From CAYYYG01 sp964490875 (GTDB taxonomy: Bacteria > Patescibacteriota > Microgenomatia > UBA1406 > GWC2-37-13), in NCBI GenBank assembly GCA_964490875.1, contig CAZBEF010000001.1, positions 62,001 through 126,000 on the forward strand: a stretch of 64,000 bases of DNA, given 5' to 3'. A program made the translations under genes and the position numbers. Below, in pieces: positions 61,550 through 64,000 of the stretch; the first letter of the stretch is position 1, and each line of letters opens with the position of its first letter. Below the pieces are notes generated by a model, which saw only the letters and a program-made list of their open reading frames with translations, was not told where the DNA came from and made no database searches.

Positions 61550-61602
61550 ATATATCACCTCCTTTCTTGAAATACACTAATCCTATTGTTTTTGCGTAAA
61601 GC

Positions 61603-62370
61603 TCAAGCAGTAAAGGAGTAAGATTTTGGTAAAAGAGAGAAGTTGCCTACTTTTGTACGAATAATATTGTAGGCTAATGCTCCAGTATGAAGTCGCTTTC
61701 CCAGATCATGAACGATACCACGAACATATGTTCCGCTTGAACATCGGATGAAGAAATCTGCTGAGTAATAATCGGTATTATCATGAGTATATTTCTGCCA
61801 TTGCGAAATAATTTCTTTCTGCCGAAATTCTCCGTGTACTTTTGAAACTCCATCAACGGCAAAAGAGGCAAAGGTTGATAGCGGAATTTTTTCTATCTGT
61901 GTACATGCTAATTCATGGATTTCTATTTGTTTTGTTGGAATTTGAATGTCTGTCACCTTTTTTCTCGCCCAGTAGTACAATGGTTTTCCGTTTACCCGAG
62001 CCGATGAGTAGAGCGGATACGGCTGTTGTTGAGGTCCGATAAAAGAAGGTAAAATTTTTTTCAGTTGATCACCAGGATCGTTTTGTAATGGAGAAGGAGT
62101 TTGTATAAATAATCCCATGTAGTCATAACTATCGGTTGCAATGCCGAATAATACTTTACATGTATATTCCTTGGGAAGGCGTTCATATTCTTTCCGTTTT
62201 TTATTTTCATCATTTACCAGAATAAGAAGTAATCCTTGGGCCAGTGGATCAAGACGTCCTGCATAGCCGAGCGTGGCATTTTGATATTCAGGATTCGTTT
62301 TTCTAAATTCATCAAGAGCCTCAAGCGGTGTTACAAATGGTGGTTTATAAACAACACAGACTGTATTCAT
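61603..62370 (-). CDS. truB: tRNA pseudouridine-55 synthase
   Basis: A 255-residue protein with the TruB motifs: VYKPPFVTP at the start, GYAGRLDPLAQGLL with catalytic D41, KEYTCKVLFGIATDSYD, QQQPYPLYSSARVNGKPLY and CSSGTYVRGIVHDLG. It makes the universal T-loop pseudouridine. It has no C-terminal PUA domain, as in shorter bacterial forms. It lies directly downstream of msrA. Confidence 0.92.
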   Translation of the reverse strand: MNTVCVVYKPPFVTPLEALDEFRKTNPEYQNATLGYAGRLDPLAQGLLLILVNDENKKRKEYERLPKEYTCKVLFGIATDSYDYMGLFIQTPSPLQNDPGDQLKKILPSFIGPQQQPYPLYSSARVNGKPLYYWARKKVTDIQIPTKQIEIHELACTQIEKIPLSTFASFAVDGVSKVHGEFRQKEIISQWQKYTHDNTDYYSADFFIRCSSGTYVRGIVHDLGKRLHTGALAYNIIRTKVGNFSLLPKSYSFTA

Positions 62371-62378
62371 ACGAAAAA

Positions 62379-62906
62379 TTATTTGACTTTTGAAGAGTAT
62401 TTTTCGAGAAAATGGGCGAGTTTGGGAGCAATTACAACCTGGCAGTATGGTTGGAGTGTGTTATTCTCAAAGTAATTTTTGTGATATGTTTCAGCATCAT
62501 AAAATGTATCAAGCTGTTTGATCTCGGTGACAATCGGTTTGCTGAATTCACCGGACTGGGACATCTTACTGAGTGATCGTTCTGCTTTTCTTCTTTGGTC
62601 TTCAGAGGTGTATAGAATTATGGAGCGGTATTGAGTGCCGACATCGTTTCCTTGTTTGTTTAGTGTTGTTGGGTCATGGACGTGCCAGAAAATATCTAAA
62701 AGGTCTTCATAGGATATTATGTTCGGGTCGAATTCTATTTTAATTACTTCGGCGTGGCCGGTGCTGCCCATGCTGACGCGTTCGTAACTGGGGTTGGCAA
62801 CGGTGCCGCCGGCATAACCGGAGGTAACAGTCTGGACGCCTTTGAGTTTTTGGAAGATTGCTTCGGTGCACCAGAAGCATCCGCCGCCAAATATTGCTGT
62901 TTCCAT
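62379..62906 (-). CDS. msrA: Peptide methionine sulfoxide reductase A
   Basis: A 175-residue protein with the active site GCFWC (catalytic C10), then SGYAGGTVANPSYERVSMGSTGHAE, DPTTLNKQGNDVGTQYRS and FYDAETYHKNYF, all canonical. It repairs the S-form of methionine sulfoxide. msrB lies 170 nt upstream on the same strand, separated by a palindromic element, and truB follows 8 nt downstream. Confidence 0.95.
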   Translation of the reverse strand: METAIFGGGCFWCTEAIFQKLKGVQTVTSGYAGGTVANPSYERVSMGSTGHAEVIKIEFDPNIISYEDLLDIFWHVHDPTTLNKQGNDVGTQYRSIILYTSEDQRRKAERSLSKMSQSGEFSKPIVTEIKQLDTFYDAETYHKNYFENNTLQPYCQVVIAPKLAHFLEKYSSKVK

Positions 62907-62926
62907 AATAATTATTATTTATTTAT

Positions 62927-63033
62927 ATATTCTCGCATGCAATTTCTTGCAAAATCTCAGTTCTTAGAGTCTTTGCAGATTTAACCGTGGCAGCCTCGCT
63001 TGAATTTTGCTCGAAATTGCATGCTTCGAATAT
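62927..63033. repeat. Long intergenic palindromic element between msrB and msrA
   Basis: Arms ATATTC-tc-GCATGCAATTTC-tt-GCAAAAT and ATTTTGC-tc-GAAATTGCATGC-ttc-GAATAT form a ~25-bp stem with small symmetric internal loops. GCATGCAATTTC is at 62935-62946 and its partner at 63013-63024; about 48 nt lie in the loop. Same architecture as the other long palindromes in this window, but a different sequence. Confidence 0.65.
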
Positions 63034-63053
63034 AAATTGTTTTTCTTATATGT

Positions 63054-63079
63054 CATCCCGAACTTGTTTCGGGATCTCA
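63054..63079. repeat. Short palindromic repeat of the type ATCCCGAA...TTCGGGAT
   Basis: ATCCCGAA-actTGT-TTCGGGAT, preceded by GTC and followed by CTCAT, overlapping the 3' end of msrB by a few bases. This short intergenic palindrome is widely seen in many bacterial genomes and may also serve as a terminator for msrB. Confidence 0.6.
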
Positions 63080-63442
63080 TTTCTTTGGAATAAATTTCAT
63101 CGAGATTGAATTCACACAGTGTCGTGTATTTTTGGGTGTATAGCCTTCGCCGGTAAAAACATGGCCTAAGTGGCCGCCGCAGTTGGCGCAGATTATTTCG
63201 GTCCGCATGCCGTCCGGGTCGGGGATTTTTTTTACGGCGCCTTTTATTTCTTCATCAAAACTCGGCCAGCCGCAACCGGAATGGAATTTAGTTTTGGAAG
63301 AATATAATGGTGCATTGCATCTGCGGCAGATGTATATTCCTTCATCAAACATGGTGTCGTATTCACCGGTAAATGGCGCTTCTGTCGACTTGTGTACTAT
63401 CACTGCTTCTTCTTCGGGAGTAAGTTTGTTGTAGCTTGTCAT
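63077..63442 (-). CDS. msrB: Peptide methionine sulfoxide reductase B
   Basis: A 121-residue protein with zinc ligands C39/C42 and C85/C88, GCGWPSF, GHLGHVFTGEG and the catalytic Cys C109 in RHCVNS, all canonical. It repairs the R-form of methionine sulfoxide and complements MsrA. TAAAAT ends 6 nt before the ATG; the divergent membrane-protein gene starts 51 bp away. Confidence 0.95.
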   Translation of the reverse strand: MTSYNKLTPEEEAVIVHKSTEAPFTGEYDTMFDEGIYICRRCNAPLYSSKTKFHSGCGWPSFDEEIKGAVKKIPDPDGMRTEIICANCGGHLGHVFTGEGYTPKNTRHCVNSISMKFIPKK

Positions 63443-63493
63443 GTATCCATTTTAACACACGATTATGCTGATATTGGCTGCTATAATGCCAGT

Positions 63494-64000
63494 ATGCATT
63501 CTGTTTTTTCAACAATTAAAAAATCCTACATTTTTAAACACAAAAGTATTTTTGTTTTATTTGTACTTGCTCTTATTTATACGGCATTTCTCATTTATCC
63601 AAACTATCAGTATGAATGCGCCGACAATGCCTGCGGTTTAAGTATGGTCGATACCTATTTTCACGATGCTTTCTGGCATATCGGTATAGCATCCACATCT
63701 TTTTCTACATATCCGTTTCGGATGCCGGTTTTTGCCGGATATAACTTGCAAGGGTATCATTATTTATATGATCTTATTTTATCCATTTTGGGGAAAAGTG
63801 GTCTGTCCTACCTGTTTTTGTATTGGCGCATCAGCCCTCTTTTATATCTGATTATTATTACCATTCTCGCGATACGTTTCGCCAGAAAAATTCATGATTC
63901 ACCGCAGTTTGTTTCGCTTATTTTGTTTTTTGTCTATTTTGCGGGAACATTCAGTTTTATTGCGAATCTCATAATCCGCGGTTCAGCATTTGGCTACGGA
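63494..64000 (+). CDS. N-terminal part of a polytopic membrane protein, GT-C-like (runs off the window)
   Basis: 169 residues from ATG 63494 (TATAAT 63482-63487 ends 6 nt upstream); the frame is open to the window end. After the first helix comes an outer loop with VDTYFHDAFWHIGIAS and YNLQGYHYLYDLIL, a His/Asp-rich pattern like that of membrane glycosyltransferases, then two more helices. It probably belongs with the other surface-glycan enzymes here. Confidence 0.65.
   Translation, partial: MHSVFSTIKKSYIFKHKSIFVLFVLALIYTAFLIYPNYQYECADNACGLSMVDTYFHDAFWHIGIASTSFSTYPFRMPVFAGYNLQGYHYLYDLILSILGKSGLSYLFLYWRISPLLYLIIITILAIRFARKIHDSPQFVSLILFFVYFAGTFSFIANLIIRGSAFGYG

Noticed and set aside
1..64000. 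CRISPR arrays, rRNA genes, transposases or prophage
   Set aside because: No regularly spaced repeats, rRNA signatures, DDE transposase motifs or phage structural genes were recognised.

Overview
The window looks like a chromosomal segment of a Candidate Phyla Radiation bacterium (Patescibacteria), most likely Microgenomates-like. The evidence is an AT-rich, tightly packed genome, VirB2-like and VirB6-like membrane proteins, many GT-C membrane glycosyltransferases, very few metabolic enzymes, a group I intron in a tRNA gene, and promoters that sit directly against start codons. TGA is used as an ordinary stop, which argues against the code-25 lineages (Gracilibacteria, Absconditabacteria). The taxon is inferred from gene content; no rRNA gene is present.

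Layout. 0-9.3 kb: the end of a membrane protein, an IPP-isomerase-like NUDIX protein, a giant VirB6/TrbL-like protein of about 2,220 residues with three long internal repeats, and a cell-surface CnaB-like protein. 9.4-19 kb: the ComM ATPase, then a very AT-rich surface-glycan block with an acyltransferase, two TMTC-like TPR proteins and two other polytopic proteins. 18.8-24.8 kb: two VirB2-like pilin candidates, a GT2 glycosyltransferase, tRNA-Met, an FtsB-like protein, YqeY, a DEDD exonuclease, and a LAGLIDADG-like gene running into a tRNA-Asn gene split by a 253-nt group I intron. 24.8-44.8 kb: accessory and housekeeping genes including an Mrr-like nuclease, a class IV aminotransferase, HAD and MazG-like enzymes, two orphan histidine kinases, a cytochrome b5-like protein next to a small bis-His membrane protein, AlkD, several VOC proteins and a frameshifted nucleotidyltransferase. 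44.8-53.7 kb: a DNA polymerase I reduced to its polymerase part, a beta-CASP RNase, a fused GT-C protein, and LexA with its own operators. 53.8-64 kb: a GNAT protein, a membrane-tethered winged-helix regulator with a PAP2 phosphatase, a rhomboid-like protein, an O6-alkylguanine transferase-like protein, a cluster of tiny stress proteins, TruB, MsrA, MsrB, and the start of another GT-C-like protein.

Two features cut across the window. First, at more than 20 genes a -10 hexamer (TATAAT, TATACT, TACAAT) ends 5-7 nt before the start codon with no Shine-Dalgarno sequence. Transcription would then begin at or next to the start codon, so most genes appear leaderless. The clear exceptions are three tiny stress-type proteins at 60.3-61.6 kb, which have strong Shine-Dalgarno sites. 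Second, several intergenic gaps hold long imperfect palindromes of 85-173 bp. One pair (51.7 and 57.5 kb) consists of homologous copies in opposite orientation, so these are probably mobile or structured-RNA elements.

Together the genes suggest an episymbiont-type lifestyle: an elaborate glycosylated surface, conjugation-like pilus or secretion parts, DNA uptake (ComM), DNA repair (LexA, AlkD, polymerase, alkyltransferase) and oxidative-damage repair (MsrA/B). Coordinates and motifs were read directly. Functions are family inferences without database searches.
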